Shown here in pieces: positions 8,353 through 18,692 of a stretch of DNA of 64,000 nt (positions are counted from its first letter, which is position 1; each line of letters opens with the position of its first letter). The DNA comes from Bacillus norwichensis (GTDB lineage: Bacteria > Bacillota > Bacilli > Bacillales > Bacillaceae_C). A model generated the notes under the pieces. It had not been told where the DNA came from. It did not search any database and was given only the letters and a program-made list of their open reading frames with translations. The translations under genes and the position numbers were made by a program. The DNA lies in NCBI RefSeq assembly GCF_014836955.1, contig NZ_JACSPV010000016.1, positions 26,314-90,313 of the forward strand. The letters run 5' to 3'.

Positions 8353-9291
8353 GTGAAAAATACGCGCATGTTGACAGAAGGGGCATTAATGCTTGCGATT
8401 TTTACAGTGCTGCTGCTCTTTTCTGCCTACGTTCCGATGGCAATGCTCGCCACTCAATTTTTTCTAATCTTGCCCTTCCTTTTCTATAGTTCAAAATACC
8501 CTTTGAAAAATTCACTTGTATTGCTTATAGGGGCAATGTTTATGTCTATGCTAGCAGGGACGGTGCTTGCGATTCCATTTACGATTCTATATGGGACAAC
8601 TGGTATAATGATGGGATATTGCATTCGAACTGGAAAAACTAAGATGGTTACCTATATGGCTTCGAACCTGGTGTTTTTGGGGAATGTTGTATTATTTTAT
8701 GTGCTGGCAGCTCAACTGTTTGGTATGAATTTTTTTGATAAGATGATCCAGATCTTTTTAAGGTCTTCCGACCAATATGCCGACATGATGAGAGCGCTGG
8801 GGCAGACTCCTGACCCTAACCTGCAAAAGCAGGTTCAGGATATGATTGGATTAATGAAAACGCTGGCTCCAAGTCTTCTGGTGAGTAGCGCATTCTTATA
8901 CGTTATTCTATTCATTGTGATTAATTTTCCGATTATCAAGAGGTTTGGAATTGATGTGCCGAAATTTCCTCCTTTTAGGACGGTAAAATTCCCAAAAAGT
9001 ATCTTATGGTATTATTTAATCACCTTGATGGTTTCCCTCTTTATTAAACCTGCAGAAGGAACATTTCTACATATGACCGTCGTCAATGCTGCTTATATAT
9101 TGCAAATATTGATGATGATACAGGGACTGGCCTTCATTTATTATTATAGTCATGTGAAAAAGTGGTCGAAAGCTATACCGGTTACCGCCACGGTTATGAC
9201 TTTTTTACTGCCAACGTTTTTCTCTATCATCAGGTTATTAGGTATAATTGATTTAGGCTTTGATTTAAGACAGCGATTGGCAAAGAAGTAA
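8353..9291 (+). CDS. yybS: YybS family (DUF2232) integral membrane protein
   Basis: 312 residues with about seven hydrophobic segments, for example LMLAIFTVLLLFSAYVPMAM and LLVSSAFLYVILFIVINF. It matches the YybS/DUF2232 family, found next to gdpP in Bacillus and resembling the membrane part of ECF-type transporters; the molecular role is not established. The GTG start at 8353 follows GAGGTG. A candidate -10 TAAAAT lies at 8317. Confidence 0.88.
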   Translation: MKNTRMLTEGALMLAIFTVLLLFSAYVPMAMLATQFFLILPFLFYSSKYPLKNSLVLLIGAMFMSMLAGTVLAIPFTILYGTTGIMMGYCIRTGKTKMVTYMASNLVFLGNVVLFYVLAAQLFGMNFFDKMIQIFLRSSDQYADMMRALGQTPDPNLQKQVQDMIGLMKTLAPSLLVSSAFLYVILFIVINFPIIKRFGIDVPKFPPFRTVKFPKSILWYYLITLMVSLFIKPAEGTFLHMTVVNAAYILQILMMIQGLAFIYYYSHVKKWSKAIPVTATVMTFLLPTFFSIIRLLGIIDLGFDLRQRLAKK

Positions 9292-9333
9292 TGATAGGAA
9301 AAAAATTAGTATGGAGTTAAGGGAGCTGAAAGG

Positions 9334-11307
9334 ATGCCGCCATATATAAATAAAAAGAAGAGCCTTCCTCCGATAATTGGGATTGTAGCTTTAAGCGCCA
9401 TTCTTCTTGTAATCATCAGTTTTCGATACTGGTGGGCAGGCGCGATAGGAGCTCTCTTGCTCATCATTTTCTTGGTATTATTTTTTAATTCCCAGAAGGA
9501 CAGGATGAGGGAGATCGAAAAATATATTTCCACGCTTTCTCACCGTGTGAAAAAAGTGGGGGAAGAAGCGCTACTGGATATGCCGATCGGAGTAATGTTG
9601 TTCAATGAAGATAATATCATTGAATGGAGCAATTCTTACATGGCATCACGGTTGAATGAACCGTCGCTCGTTGGGCGTTCACTTTATGAAGTAGCCGAGT
9701 CACTCATACCATCCATTCAACAGGAAAAAGAATCTGAGATCATTACATTAAATGAACGCAAATATCGCGTACTTTTGAAGAATGAAGAACGTCTTCTTTA
9801 TTTTTTTGATGTAACGGAAGAAATCGAAACGATGAAACGGTATCAGGATGAACGCCAGGTGATTGCAACCATTCTGCTTGATAATTATGATGACGCGACC
9901 CAGGGAATGAATGATCAGACAAAAAGTGAACTCAATAGCACAGTTACAGCTTTGTTGAATAATTGGGCCTTGGAACATGGCATCTTTTTAAAAAGAACAT
10001 CGTCGGATCGGTTTATTATTTTATTTAATGAAAAAACATTGCATGTGCTAGAGCAAGATAAGTTTTCTATCTTGGATGTTGTCAGGGAAGCGACAGCAAA
10101 GCAGCATGTGCCGCTTACGTTAAGCATCGGTGTAGGGCTTGGCGTTTCTGATTTTCCAGAACTCGGAGCTCTCTCTCAATCAAGCTTAGATTTGGCTTTG
10201 GGACGCGGGGGAGACCAGGTCGCAATGAAACTGCCAAACGGAAAATTGAAATTCTATGGCGGGAAAACAAACCCAATGGAGAAAAGGACTCGGGTTCGCG
10301 CCCGCGTTATCTCGCATGCATTGAAAGACTTGATTTTGGGAAGCGACAAAGTGATCATCATGGGACATAAATTCCCTGATCTTGATGCAATCGGAGCTTC
10401 AATTGGGGTCAGAAAAGCTGCGGAGATGAATGGGAAAGAGGGCTATATAGTCATTGACTTCAATGAAATTGATACAAGTGTCAAAAGGCTTTTGGAAGAG
10501 CTAAAAAACGAACCGGACCTTTATTCCAGGTTCATTTCGCCTGAAGATGCTCTAGAAATTGCAACGGAAGGAACATTACTTGTTGTTGTAGATACACATA
10601 AACCTTCTCTCGTGATTGAAGAAAAACTGCTGAGCAAAACTGACCGAGTTGTCGTCATAGATCATCATCGGAGAAGCGAAGATTTTATAAACAAGCCGTT
10701 GCTAGTTTATATGGAGCCATATGCTTCGTCTACAGCCGAGCTTGTGACAGAATTGCTTGAATACCAGCCGAAGAGCAAAAAGCTTCACAGGCTGGAAGCA
10801 ACGGCACTTTTATCCGGTATTATTGTTGATACGAAGAGCTTCACTTTGCGAACGGGATCCCGGACCTTCGATGCGGCTTCCTATTTGCGGGCACGCGGAG
10901 CGGATACCGTTCTTGTACAAAGCTTCATGAAGGAAGATATCGAATCTTATATTAAAAGAGCTAAGCTGATTGAAACAATGGAATTTTACGGTAACGGAGT
11001 GACCATCGCGACCGGCGTTGACAATGTTGTCTATAGCCCAGTTATGATTGCACAGGCAGCTGATACATTATTGACAATGGATGGTGTAGCCGCATCGTTT
11101 GTCATCTCCAAACGGGCGGAAGAGGTTGTGGGAATCAGCGCGCGTTCCCTTGGAGAAGTGAACGTGCAGATTATTATGGAAATGCTCGGCGGAGGGGGAC
11201 ACTTGACGAATGCAGCGGCACAGCTTCCAGGAATCACGGTAGTAGAAGCAGAGCTGCAGTTAAGACAGGTGTTGGATGAATATTTTGAAGGAGGGCAAAC
11301 ATCGTGA
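9334..11307 (+). CDS. gdpP: Cyclic-di-AMP phosphodiesterase GdpP
   Basis: 657 residues. Two N-terminal membrane helices (residues about 13-50), a PAS-like domain ([13 protein letters not shown] onward), a degenerate GGDEF domain (about 170-310, no GGDEF active loop), then DHH ([31 protein letters not shown]) and DHHA1 with [11 protein letters not shown]. It hydrolyses c-di-AMP to pApA and so affects cell-wall, potassium and beta-lactam responses. It overlaps rplI by 4 bases, as in B. subtilis. Confidence 0.97.
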   Translation: MPPYINKKKSLPPIIGIVALSAILLVIISFRYWWAGAIGALLLIIFLVLFFNSQKDRMREIEKYISTLSHRVKKVGEEALLDMPIGVMLFNEDNIIEWSNSYMASRLNEPSLVGRSLYEVAESLIPSIQQEKESEIITLNERKYRVLLKNEERLLYFFDVTEEIETMKRYQDERQVIATILLDNYDDATQGMNDQTKSELNSTVTALLNNWALEHGIFLKRTSSDRFIILFNEKTLHVLEQDKFSILDVVREATAKQHVPLTLSIGVGLGVSDFPELGALSQSSLDLALGRGGDQVAMKLPNGKLKFYGGKTNPMEKRTRVRARVISHALKDLILGSDKVIIMGHKFPDLDAIGASIGVRKAAEMNGKEGYIVIDFNEIDTSVKRLLEELKNEPDLYSRFISPEDALEIATEGTLLVVVDTHKPSLVIEEKLLSKTDRVVVIDHHRRSEDFINKPLLVYMEPYASSTAELVTELLEYQPKSKKLHRLEATALLSGIIVDTKSFTLRTGSRTFDAASYLRARGADTVLVQSFMKEDIESYIKRAKLIETMEFYGNGVTIATGVDNVVYSPVMIAQAADTLLTMDGVAASFVISKRAEEVVGISARSLGEVNVQIIMEMLGGGGHLTNAAAQLPGITVVEAELQLRQVLDEYFEGGQTS

Positions 11308-11753
11308 AAGTAATTTTCTTAAAGGATGTAAAAGGGAGAGGTAAAAAAGGGGAAGTGAAGGATGTTGCTGTTGGTTATGCGCAAAACTTCCTTTTAAAAC
11401 AAGGGTTGGCAGTTGAAGCAACATCTGGAAATTTAGCCAATCTTAAAAACCAGCAAAAGAAAGAGCAGAAATTGGAAGAAGAAGCTCTTCAGGATGCTAA
11501 AGACCTTAAAGAAAAGATAGAGAAGCTTACGGTTGAAATTAAAGCAAAATCCGGTGAAGGCGGACGACTATTCGGCTCTATTACCAACAAGCAAGTGGCA
11601 GATGAACTAAAAAAGACGCATGACATTAAAGTGGATCGCAGAAAAATAGAAATGGATCAGCCGATCCGGACTCTTGGCGTTACGAAGGTTCCAGTTAAAC
11701 TTCATCATGAAGTGACAGCGACTCTTAATGTCCATGTAGCGGAACAAAAATAA
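11304..11753 (+). CDS. rplI: 50S ribosomal protein L9
   Basis: 149 residues. N-terminal rRNA-binding domain [20 protein letters not shown], a long connecting helix rich in Lys/Glu/Gln, and C-terminal domain ([18 protein letters not shown]). The GTG start overlaps the gdpP stop by 4 bases (translational coupling). Confidence 0.98.
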   Translation: MKVIFLKDVKGRGKKGEVKDVAVGYAQNFLLKQGLAVEATSGNLANLKNQQKKEQKLEEEALQDAKDLKEKIEKLTVEIKAKSGEGGRLFGSITNKQVADELKKTHDIKVDRRKIEMDQPIRTLGVTKVPVKLHHEVTATLNVHVAEQK

Positions 11754-11798
11754 TGTACTTCTCATTGATCAATTCATGATAGAATAGAATAAACGATA

Positions 11799-11834
11799 AA
11801 AATGTGATCTGGTTACTTCGGGTCACATTTTTTT
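11799..11834 (+). terminator. Terminator after rplI
   Basis: Stem AAATGTGA with TCACATTT around a 15-base loop, followed by a T-run. It separates rplI from dnaB, which then needs its own promoter in 11835-12050. Confidence 0.85.
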
Positions 11835-11896
11835 ACTGATGATAAAACACATAAAAAAGTTTCATCCCAGACACTGAGAATATGCTTGGTTCGCAA

Positions 11897-11928
11897 AAAA
11901 GAGCATGCTCCTGAGTCATAGCTCTTTT
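11897..11928 (+). other. Hairpin in the dnaB upstream region
   Basis: AAAAGAGC (11897-11904) pairs with GCTCTTTT (11921-11928), with a 16-base loop. It could be a second weak terminator or a leader element; no clear promoter was found around it. Confidence 0.35.
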
Positions 11929-12068
11929 GAGAACATTGTCGCATAGTTTCAGGAGGCTAGTCCATGAGGCATTCCTTGAATCAGTAGCTTGATTGGAGAA
12001 CTGCCATCTTTCTTGCGCCTTTATTTTTGGATCGACGAGGTTAAAATAATAGGGAGGTGACCTGTACA

Positions 12069-13433
12069 TTGAATGAGTTGATGATTGACCGTACGCCGCC
12101 GCAGAATATAGAAGCTGAACAGGCGGTAATCGGAGCGATTTTTCTGGATCCTGCGGCTATCGTATTGGCATCTGAGATTTTGCTGCCGGAAGATTTTTAT
12201 CGCAGTGCCCATCAGAAAATATTTGAAGTCATGATCCATTTAAATGAAACAGGACATGCCGTTGATTTGGTTACCGTTACGGAACAACTGGCCGCCTCAA
12301 AATTGCTGGAGGATGTTGGCGGAATCTCTTATTTGAGTGAGATTTCTGTATCTGTCCCGACAGCAGCCAATGTTGGCTATTATGCTAGAATTGTAGAAGA
12401 GAAGGCTCTATTGCGTCGTTTGATCCGAACGGCTACAGATATTGCGACAGAAGGCTATGCGCGCGAAGATGAAGTGGAAGCACTTCTTGATGAAGCTGAA
12501 AAAAGTATCATGGAAGTTGCTCAGCGCAAAAATTCAGGGGCCTTTCAAGATATTAAAGATGTCCTTGTCCGAACATATGACAATATTGAACTGCTTCATA
12601 ACCGGAAAGGGGATGTGACGGGAATCCCGACAGGATTCTCGGAATTAGACCGGATGACAGCCGGATTCCAACGCAACGATTTGATCATCGTTGCAGCACG
12701 TCCATCTGTGGGGAAGACAGCCTTTGCTTTGAATATTGCTCAAAATGTTGGAACGAAAACAGATGAAAATGTAGCGATTTTTAGCTTGGAGATGGGGTCA
12801 GAGCAACTGGTCATGAGGATGCTCTGTGCAGAGGGGAATATTGATGCTCAGAATTTAAGAACAGGTTCTCTGACTGATGAGGATTGGCGAAAACTGACGA
12901 TGGCAATGGGAAGCTTATCCAACTCTGGTATTTATATTGATGATACACCAGGAATTCGAGTCAGTGAAATCCGTTCGAAATGTCGGAGACTGAAACAAGA
13001 AAGCGGACTTGGGATGATCTTGATCGACTATTTGCAATTGATTCAAGGGAGCGGCCGTTCAAAGGAAAACCGGCAGCAGGAAGTATCAGAAATCTCCCGT
13101 TCACTCAAGGCACTCGCACGTGAATTGGAAGTCCCGGTCATAGCTTTATCACAGCTATCCCGGGGAGTTGAGCAGCGTCAGGATAAACGACCAATGATGT
13201 CCGATATCCGGGAATCCGGCTCCATCGAGCAGGATGCTGATATCGTTGCATTCCTGTATCGTGATGATTATTATGACAAGGAAACGGAAAATAAAAATAT
13301 CATCGAAATCATTATCGCTAAACAGCGGAATGGTCCGACAGGAACCGTATCACTGGCATTTGTAAAAGAATATAATAAATTCGTCAACTTGGAACGAAGG
13401 TTTGATGACGCGGATGCTCCGCCTGGAGCGTAG
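12069..13433 (+). CDS. dnaB: Replicative DNA helicase DnaB (B. subtilis DnaC)
   Basis: 454 residues, the same length as B. subtilis DnaC. N-terminal domain (PPQNIEAEQAVIGAIFLDP) that contacts primase, then the RecA-like core with Walker A ARPSVGKTAFALN, Walker B MILIDYLQLIQGSG and the arginine-finger region RESGSIEQDADIVAFLYRDD. The TTG at 12069 gives MNELMIDRTPPQN and follows AGGGAGGTGA; the upstream GTG at 12057 lies inside that site. It unwinds DNA at the fork. Confidence 0.97.
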   Translation: MNELMIDRTPPQNIEAEQAVIGAIFLDPAAIVLASEILLPEDFYRSAHQKIFEVMIHLNETGHAVDLVTVTEQLAASKLLEDVGGISYLSEISVSVPTAANVGYYARIVEEKALLRRLIRTATDIATEGYAREDEVEALLDEAEKSIMEVAQRKNSGAFQDIKDVLVRTYDNIELLHNRKGDVTGIPTGFSELDRMTAGFQRNDLIIVAARPSVGKTAFALNIAQNVGTKTDENVAIFSLEMGSEQLVMRMLCAEGNIDAQNLRTGSLTDEDWRKLTMAMGSLSNSGIYIDDTPGIRVSEIRSKCRRLKQESGLGMILIDYLQLIQGSGRSKENRQQEVSEISRSLKALARELEVPVIALSQLSRGVEQRQDKRPMMSDIRESGSIEQDADIVAFLYRDDYYDKETENKNIIEIIIAKQRNGPTGTVSLAFVKEYNKFVNLERRFDDADAPPGA

Positions 13434-13441
13434 TTGTAGAG

Positions 13442-13468
13442 CACCTCTTATATAGAGGTGTTTTTTTT
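13442..13468 (+). terminator. Terminator after dnaB
   Basis: Stem CACCTCT/AGAGGTG with a 5-base loop and eight Ts. The remaining gap to 13744 is AT-rich; a weaker ATCG...CGAT hairpin with a T-run lies at about 13632-13656. Confidence 0.92.
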
Positions 13469-13744
13469 ATAGGGGCTTCAAGACTATTTTTAAGAAACGG
13501 TAAAAACGAAATAGGGAAGTTAATACCACAGAGAGCGGACAACCTTTACAGCCTTTATTTTTAGGAGATATTAGGTATTCCTCATTACCTATAAATCCCA
13601 TTCTGCTATTCTAGGTTATTCTAAGAATTCCATCGTCTTTCCGGGCGATTTTTTATTTTTATTGAAAAAACTTTTACGAATTTTAAGCCATATGGAACTT
13701 TCAATTGTCTAATAGATATAGGGCAAAAAAAGAGAGGGTGAATT

Positions 13745-14266
13745 ATGATTATACGCTTAGTGAAAAAAGCTCAGAAAGGGAATGACAAAGCCTTTTTAAA
13801 GATTTTTCAACAATCTGAGGAAGACATTTATCGAATGGCTTTTGTATATGTCAAAAATCAAGAAGATGCTTTAGATGTTGTTCAAGAAGTAGCATATCAG
13901 TCGTTTAAAAAGATACATACATTGAAAAAACCCGAGTACTTCAAAACGTGGTTGATGAAAATGACGATCAACTGTGCAGTTAATATGGTTAAAAAAAATA
14001 TGAAAGTGATTCAATTAATACCCGAGTTTGAAGAATTCGTTGGCTCAGATGATGAAGATATTCCTCTTTCATTAACATTACAAAATTTGATAGACACGTT
14101 ACAAGATAATGAGAAGAGTATTGTTCTGTTGAGGTTTTATCAAAATTTTACGTTTAAAGAAATATCAGAGGTATTAGAGATCCCACTTGGTACGGCTAAA
14201 TCGGTATTATATCGGGCATTAGATAAACTTCGCAAGAAGTTTAAGGAGGCTGATCTTGGTGAGTAA
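13745..14266 (+). CDS. ECF-type RNA polymerase sigma factor
   Basis: 173 residues with sigma region 2 (EEDIYRMAFVYVKNQEDALDVVQEV, YFKTWLMKMTINCAVN) and region 4 (SIVLLRFYQNFTFKEISEVL, GTAKSVLYRALDKLRKKF). Resembles the SigV/SigM-like group that directs extracytoplasmic stress regulons. It overlaps the DUF4179 gene, its likely anti-sigma or sensor partner. The pair interrupts the conserved dnaB-purA junction, so it is an insertion relative to B. subtilis. No convincing self-promoter with -35 AAC and -10 CGTC at correct spacing was found. Confidence 0.9.
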   Translation: MIIRLVKKAQKGNDKAFLKIFQQSEEDIYRMAFVYVKNQEDALDVVQEVAYQSFKKIHTLKKPEYFKTWLMKMTINCAVNMVKKNMKVIQLIPEFEEFVGSDDEDIPLSLTLQNLIDTLQDNEKSIVLLRFYQNFTFKEISEVLEIPLGTAKSVLYRALDKLRKKFKEADLGE

Positions 14267-15578
14267 TAAGATAAAGCAGGAATTAGAAAAAATTGAAATT
14301 CCAAATGAATTACATGAGAGGTCAAGATTTGGTGTAATGAAGGCGAAATCAGAAAAACCAAAAAGGAAATTAAAAAAGTTAGCGATTCCTTTGATAGCCT
14401 CTGCATTGGTAGTATTTTCGGCTGGGGTAGGGGCGGCCCGTATACCAAGCTTTAATAATTTAATAGCTACTGTCAGTCCTGAAATCGCATTAATGCTTCA
14501 ACCTATTGAGATCAGCGACGAAAATGATGGAATTAAAATGGAAGTGGTTGCTGCGATGAATGATAATGAAATGGCAATTATTTATGTTACGTTACAAGAT
14601 TTAACGGGTAACAGGATTGATGAAACTCTTGACCTTTACGATTATTCTTTAACTGGTGCTCAAATGTTTAATAGTCGAATTGTAGATTATGATAAAAAAA
14701 CAAACACTGCTACGGTAAGAATCCAAGGAAATGGCGGGGATAACCTTAACAATGGAAAAGTGAAATTGCGTATTAATTCCTTTCTTAGCGATAAACAAAC
14801 ATTTGAAGTCGCAGTTGATGCCAATCTTTCAGAAATCACAAGTAATCCACCTCAAACGATTCAACTCGATATGAATGACATTCCGGGCGGTGGTGGAAAT
14901 TTGTATCAAAAGCTACAAGATCAAGGGATAATACAGGTTTTAAAGCCAAATAAGCTTGAAATGCCTCTTCCAGAAATAGAGTTTATGCCTATTACAAATA
15001 TGGGCATCATTGATAATCACCTTCATATTCAAGTGAGGTGGAATAAGGGGAATATTGATGATCATGGTTATTTTTATTTTGTTGATGATTCAGGTAATGA
15101 AATACATCCTACTAATATCACTTTTGGAATAGATGAAGCAGGACATACCAACTATGGTGATGGATATACTGAATATATTTTTGATATAGATAGTGTAGAT
15201 TTTGAAGAACAAGAATTAATTGCACATTTTGTTTCTAACGGAGAATATACAACAGGGAACTGGAATACTACTTTTAAAATGCGATCTGTTCAAGACGAAA
15301 TGAATAGTGACTTTCATAAAAACTTTGGAACATGGAGTTCGAAAAATATTTCTATTTCACCATTAGGAGTAACTTTATACGGTAACGGTAAATTCAACGA
15401 TTCAATCGAAATCGATGTAAGGGCTAAAATGACCGATGGCAGTGTTCAAACTTTAGATTCTATGACTAGCTTTAGTGAGGAAGGAAAGGTTAAAGTTAAA
15501 TTCATACCATCTTTACCTTTAGAGGTTTCAAAGATTAGATCAATCAATATTGACGGTAAGGACATAGAATTGAAATGA
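14259..15578 (+). CDS. DUF4179 domain protein, probable membrane partner of the ECF sigma factor
   Basis: About 439 residues. A short cytoplasmic N-terminus (SNKIKQELEKIEIPNELHER), one membrane helix (LAIPLIASALVVFSAGVGAA) and a large extracytoplasmic beta-rich region beginning with the DUF4179 pattern (ISDENDGIKMEVVAAMNDNE). This one-helix topology next to an ECF sigma gene fits an anti-sigma factor or co-sensor, but no zinc anti-sigma motif is seen. The GTG at 14259 is 9 bases after AAGGAGG; the adjacent TTG 14256 is also possible. The start overlaps the sigma gene's end by 8 bases. Confidence 0.82.
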   Translation: MSNKIKQELEKIEIPNELHERSRFGVMKAKSEKPKRKLKKLAIPLIASALVVFSAGVGAARIPSFNNLIATVSPEIALMLQPIEISDENDGIKMEVVAAMNDNEMAIIYVTLQDLTGNRIDETLDLYDYSLTGAQMFNSRIVDYDKKTNTATVRIQGNGGDNLNNGKVKLRINSFLSDKQTFEVAVDANLSEITSNPPQTIQLDMNDIPGGGGNLYQKLQDQGIIQVLKPNKLEMPLPEIEFMPITNMGIIDNHLHIQVRWNKGNIDDHGYFYFVDDSGNEIHPTNITFGIDEAGHTNYGDGYTEYIFDIDSVDFEEQELIAHFVSNGEYTTGNWNTTFKMRSVQDEMNSDFHKNFGTWSSKNISISPLGVTLYGNGKFNDSIEIDVRAKMTDGSVQTLDSMTSFSEEGKVKVKFIPSLPLEVSKIRSINIDGKDIELK

Positions 15579-15615
15579 TTGATTAAAGACCATACACAGC
15601 GATGGGGGGATATGA

Positions 15616-16011
15616 TTGGCAAGGGGACTGCTTCATCATATTGAAATAAACGTATTTAACTTAAGTAAATCCATTGATTTTTGGGGCTGGTTTCTCGAAG
15701 AACTGGGATACAGCTCCTTTCAGGAATGGGAAAGTGGGCGAAGTTGGATAAAGGATGATACATACATCGTTTTTGTGCAAACGGAAGAGCGATTCTTGGA
15801 TATCCCTTATCATAGATGCCGAATAGGTCTTAATCATTTAGCATTTTATGCAGCTTCACGACAACATGTAGATGATCTTACAGAAAAATTGGAGGAAAAA
15901 GGAGTTTCTATTCTTTATAAAGACCAGCATCCTTTTGCAGGTGGAGATGATCATTATGCTGTTTATTTTGAGGATCCAGACAGAATAAAAGTTGAACTTG
16001 TAGCACCTTAA
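15616..16011 (+). CDS. VOC family (glyoxalase-like) protein
   Basis: 131 residues with the vicinal-oxygen-chelate fold: HHIEINVFNLSKSIDFWGWF at the start, LNHLAFYA in the middle and VYFEDPDRIKVELV at the end, giving metal-ligand His and Glu candidates. Such proteins include glyoxalases, dioxygenases and fosfomycin or bleomycin resistance proteins; the substrate is unknown. TTG 15616 follows GGGGGA at a normal distance. Confidence 0.85.
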   Translation: MARGLLHHIEINVFNLSKSIDFWGWFLEELGYSSFQEWESGRSWIKDDTYIVFVQTEERFLDIPYHRCRIGLNHLAFYAASRQHVDDLTEKLEEKGVSILYKDQHPFAGGDDHYAVYFEDPDRIKVELVAP

Positions 16012-16106
16012 ATAGGTACCAAATGAGTACGATTATTGAATGTCTAATTTTTCACTCGAAACCTTCTGAGCTCTGTTCCCGTATATTACATGAGGGGTGA
16101 ACAGAT

Positions 16107-17246
16107 GTGAAGAAGGTTCTTTGGATTATTGCCATAGTGTTGTTGATTGCGGTATTAATCATAGGTTTTGGCATTTGGTTTATTAAAAACGAATTTAAAG
16201 AAGATGATCCCGAATTTGTTCTCCAGTTGATTAAAGAGCAGGCAGATTCAAAAAATATTGCTTTATCAATCATGCATAATGAAAAGCAGATGGCTAATGT
16301 TAACAGTGATGAGCCTCTGCCATTAGCCAGCACGATGAAGATTATTATAGCGATTGAGTACGCACAGCAAGCCGCCGAAGGAACAATCAATCCTGAAGAA
16401 ACAGTAAGCCTTCAAGAATTAGAGAAGTACTATATTCCGAAGACGGATGGCGGTGCCCATCAGGCATGGATTGATTCTTTAACCTCATTGGAACAGGTGA
16501 CGATGAGCGAAGTAGCCAATGGGATGATTACCTTTAGCTCCAATGCAAATACGGATTTTCTTATTAATCTGTTAGGGCTGGACCATATCAATGATGTTCT
16601 TATCCAAACCGAGCTTTCTGATCATGAGCTGATCTACCCAATTGGAGCCGGGATGTTTCTTCCCAAAACAATAATGGAAGAAAGGAATTTGTCCGAGAAG
16701 GAAGCATTAAAGGTGCTGAAGGACATGCCTTTGGATGACTATCGGGCAAAAGCGAACGAAATATTTAAGAGTTGGAATGAGATGCCACCAACATCCAAAG
16801 AGAAAAAGGAATTGGCTTCAGCCTTTGATATGAAATTCCAAAAAGTTTGGTCTGATCGTTTAACAAGAGCAACGACAAGTGACTATGTCTCACTGATGGA
16901 AAAATTAAATGGAAAACAGTATTTTTCCAGGGAAACGCATACCTTTCTTGATCCTGTTATGGAAGGATTGATGCAAAATCCACAAAATCGTGAGTGGCTC
17001 AAACATGCGGGGCAAAAAGGTGGTTCGACGGCCTTTGTATTAACAAAAGCCATGTATGCAGAGGATAAGAAAGGTAACCGGACAGAGCTTGTTCTTTTTG
17101 CGAATGATCTGGGTACAATTGAACAAATGCAGCTGACAAAAAAATTGAACAGTTTTCAACTTGAAATTTTGACAGACCCTTCTTTCCGTTCAAAAGTAGA
17201 AAAAGAATTAGGAGCTTTGAATTCGGTTAATCAAATTGAATATTAG
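16107..17246 (+). CDS. Class A beta-lactamase-like serine hydrolase, membrane-anchored
   Basis: 379 residues. An N-terminal membrane helix (VLWIIAIVLLIAVLIIGFG) is followed by an extracellular serine-hydrolase domain. The SxxK motif is STMK (Ser75, Lys78), an S-x-N element appears as SSNAN, and the KTG-like triad as KGGST near residue 310. The domain is longer than a typical class A beta-lactamase (about 270), with an insert before the C-terminal lobe. It could be a cell-wall peptidase or esterase rather than a drug-hydrolysing enzyme. The GTG start follows GAGGGGTG. Confidence 0.85.
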   Translation: MKKVLWIIAIVLLIAVLIIGFGIWFIKNEFKEDDPEFVLQLIKEQADSKNIALSIMHNEKQMANVNSDEPLPLASTMKIIIAIEYAQQAAEGTINPEETVSLQELEKYYIPKTDGGAHQAWIDSLTSLEQVTMSEVANGMITFSSNANTDFLINLLGLDHINDVLIQTELSDHELIYPIGAGMFLPKTIMEERNLSEKEALKVLKDMPLDDYRAKANEIFKSWNEMPPTSKEKKELASAFDMKFQKVWSDRLTRATTSDYVSLMEKLNGKQYFSRETHTFLDPVMEGLMQNPQNREWLKHAGQKGGSTAFVLTKAMYAEDKKGNRTELVLFANDLGTIEQMQLTKKLNSFQLEILTDPSFRSKVEKELGALNSVNQIEY

Positions 17247-17278
17247 GTTATAATAGGATTGAAGCAAAAAACATTTGT

Positions 17279-17322
17279 AAAAGCGAACAAAAATATGGGA
17301 ATTAATGATAATGTTCGTATTT
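17279..17322. promoter_or_regulatory. PurR operator (inverted PurBox pair) of purA
   Basis: AAAAGCGAACAAA (CGAA at 17284-17287) and, inverted, ATGTTCGTATTT (TTCG at 17314-17317). The 26 bases between CGAA and TTCG equal the spacing I recall for the B. subtilis pur operon operator. PurR would repress purA when adenine is plentiful. Confidence 0.75.
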
Positions 17323-17325
17323 CAC

Positions 17326-17354
17326 TTGACGTGCGGAATCTGCACTAATAAAAT
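17326..17354 (+). promoter_or_regulatory. SigA promoter of purA
   Basis: TTGACG at 17326-17331, 17-base spacer, TAAAAT at 17349-17354, directly after the second PurBox. Confidence 0.75.
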
Positions 17355-17405
17355 ATAAATGTTCTATATTAGGGTTCACCATAAACCGTCGGAGGTGCTG
17401 TTTGC

Positions 17406-18692
17406 ATGTCATCAGTAGTAGTTGTCGGTACACAATGGGGAGATGAAGGAAAAGGGAAAATCACGGACTTTTTATCCGAAAACGCAGAAGTGATTGCCCG
17501 ATATCAAGGAGGCAACAATGCCGGCCATACAATTCAATTCAACAATGTGACATATAAACTGCATTTAATTCCATCGGGGATTTTTTATATAGATAAGATC
17601 AGTGTGATAGGAAACGGGATGGTTGTAGATCCTAAAGCTCTTGTTCAAGAACTCGCATATTTGCACGGACATTCCATTTCTACGGATAATTTGCGAATCA
17701 GTAACAGAGCGCATGTCATTCTTCCATACCATATTAAAATTGACGAAGTGGAAGAAGAACGTAAGGGTGCAAACAAAATCGGTACAACCAAAAAAGGAAT
17801 CGGCCCTGCATACATGGATAAAGCTGCACGTATCGGAATCCGGATTGCCGACCTTTTGGATCGCGAAGTCTTTGAGGAAAAATTGAAACGCAATCTTGAA
17901 GAGAAAAACCGTCTGTTACAGCGTTTTTATGAAACAGAAGGTTTCACTCTGGAAGAAATTCTGAATGAATATTATGAGTACGGTCAACAGTTCAAGGACT
18001 ATGTATGTGATACATCAGTTGTCCTTAATGATGCGCTTGATGAAGGCAAACGTGTCCTTTTTGAAGGAGCTCAAGGCGTCATGCTAGATATCGACCAAGG
18101 AACTTATCCGTTCGTTACATCATCCAACCCGGTTGCGGGAGGAGTAACGATTGGCTCTGGCGTTGGACCAACGAAAATCGACCATGTTGTTGGAGTGTGT
18201 AAAGCATACACATCCCGCGTGGGAGATGGCCCATTCCCAACAGAACTGAAAGGTGAGATCGGTGACCGAATCCGTGAAGTGGGCCGTGAATATGGCACAA
18301 CAACAGGACGCCCGCGCCGTGTCGGCTGGTTCGACAGTGTTGTTGTTCGCCATGCCCGCAGAGTCAGTGGATTGACGGATCTTTCTTTGAACTCCATCGA
18401 CGTGTTGACAGGAATTGAAACGGTAAAAATTTGTACAGCATACGATTATAAAGGCACATTAATCAAAGAATATCCGGCTAACTTGAACATTTTAAAAGAT
18501 TGCAAGCCTTTATATGAGGAACTTCCTGGTTGGACAGAGAATATCACAGGTTGTAGAACATTAGATGAATTGCCTGCAAATGCGCGTCATTATCTTGAGC
18601 GTGTATCCCAATTAACAGGCGTACCTCTTTCCATCTTCTCAGTGGGACCAGATCGTTCACAGACCAATATAGTGAAGAGTGTGTGGAGGTAG
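17406..18692 (+). CDS. purA: Adenylosuccinate synthetase
   Basis: 428 residues. Joins IMP and aspartate with GTP in the first committed step to AMP. The N-terminal [11 protein letters not shown] loop, the [19 protein letters not shown] segment and [14 protein letters not shown] are present. GGAGG lies upstream of the ATG. It is preceded by a PurR operator and followed by a repeat region rather than directly by walR. Confidence 0.98.
   Translation: MSSVVVVGTQWGDEGKGKITDFLSENAEVIARYQGGNNAGHTIQFNNVTYKLHLIPSGIFYIDKISVIGNGMVVDPKALVQELAYLHGHSISTDNLRISNRAHVILPYHIKIDEVEEERKGANKIGTTKKGIGPAYMDKAARIGIRIADLLDREVFEEKLKRNLEEKNRLLQRFYETEGFTLEEILNEYYEYGQQFKDYVCDTSVVLNDALDEGKRVLFEGAQGVMLDIDQGTYPFVTSSNPVAGGVTIGSGVGPTKIDHVVGVCKAYTSRVGDGPFPTELKGEIGDRIREVGREYGTTTGRPRRVGWFDSVVVRHARRVSGLTDLSLNSIDVLTGIETVKICTAYDYKGTLIKEYPANLNILKDCKPLYEELPGWTENITGCRTLDELPANARHYLERVSQLTGVPLSIFSVGPDRSQTNIVKSVWR

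Noticed and set aside
13694..13713. GGAACTTT and TGTCTAATAG as an ECF autoregulatory promoter
   Set aside because: The two elements are only about 4-8 bases apart; ECF promoters need about 16.
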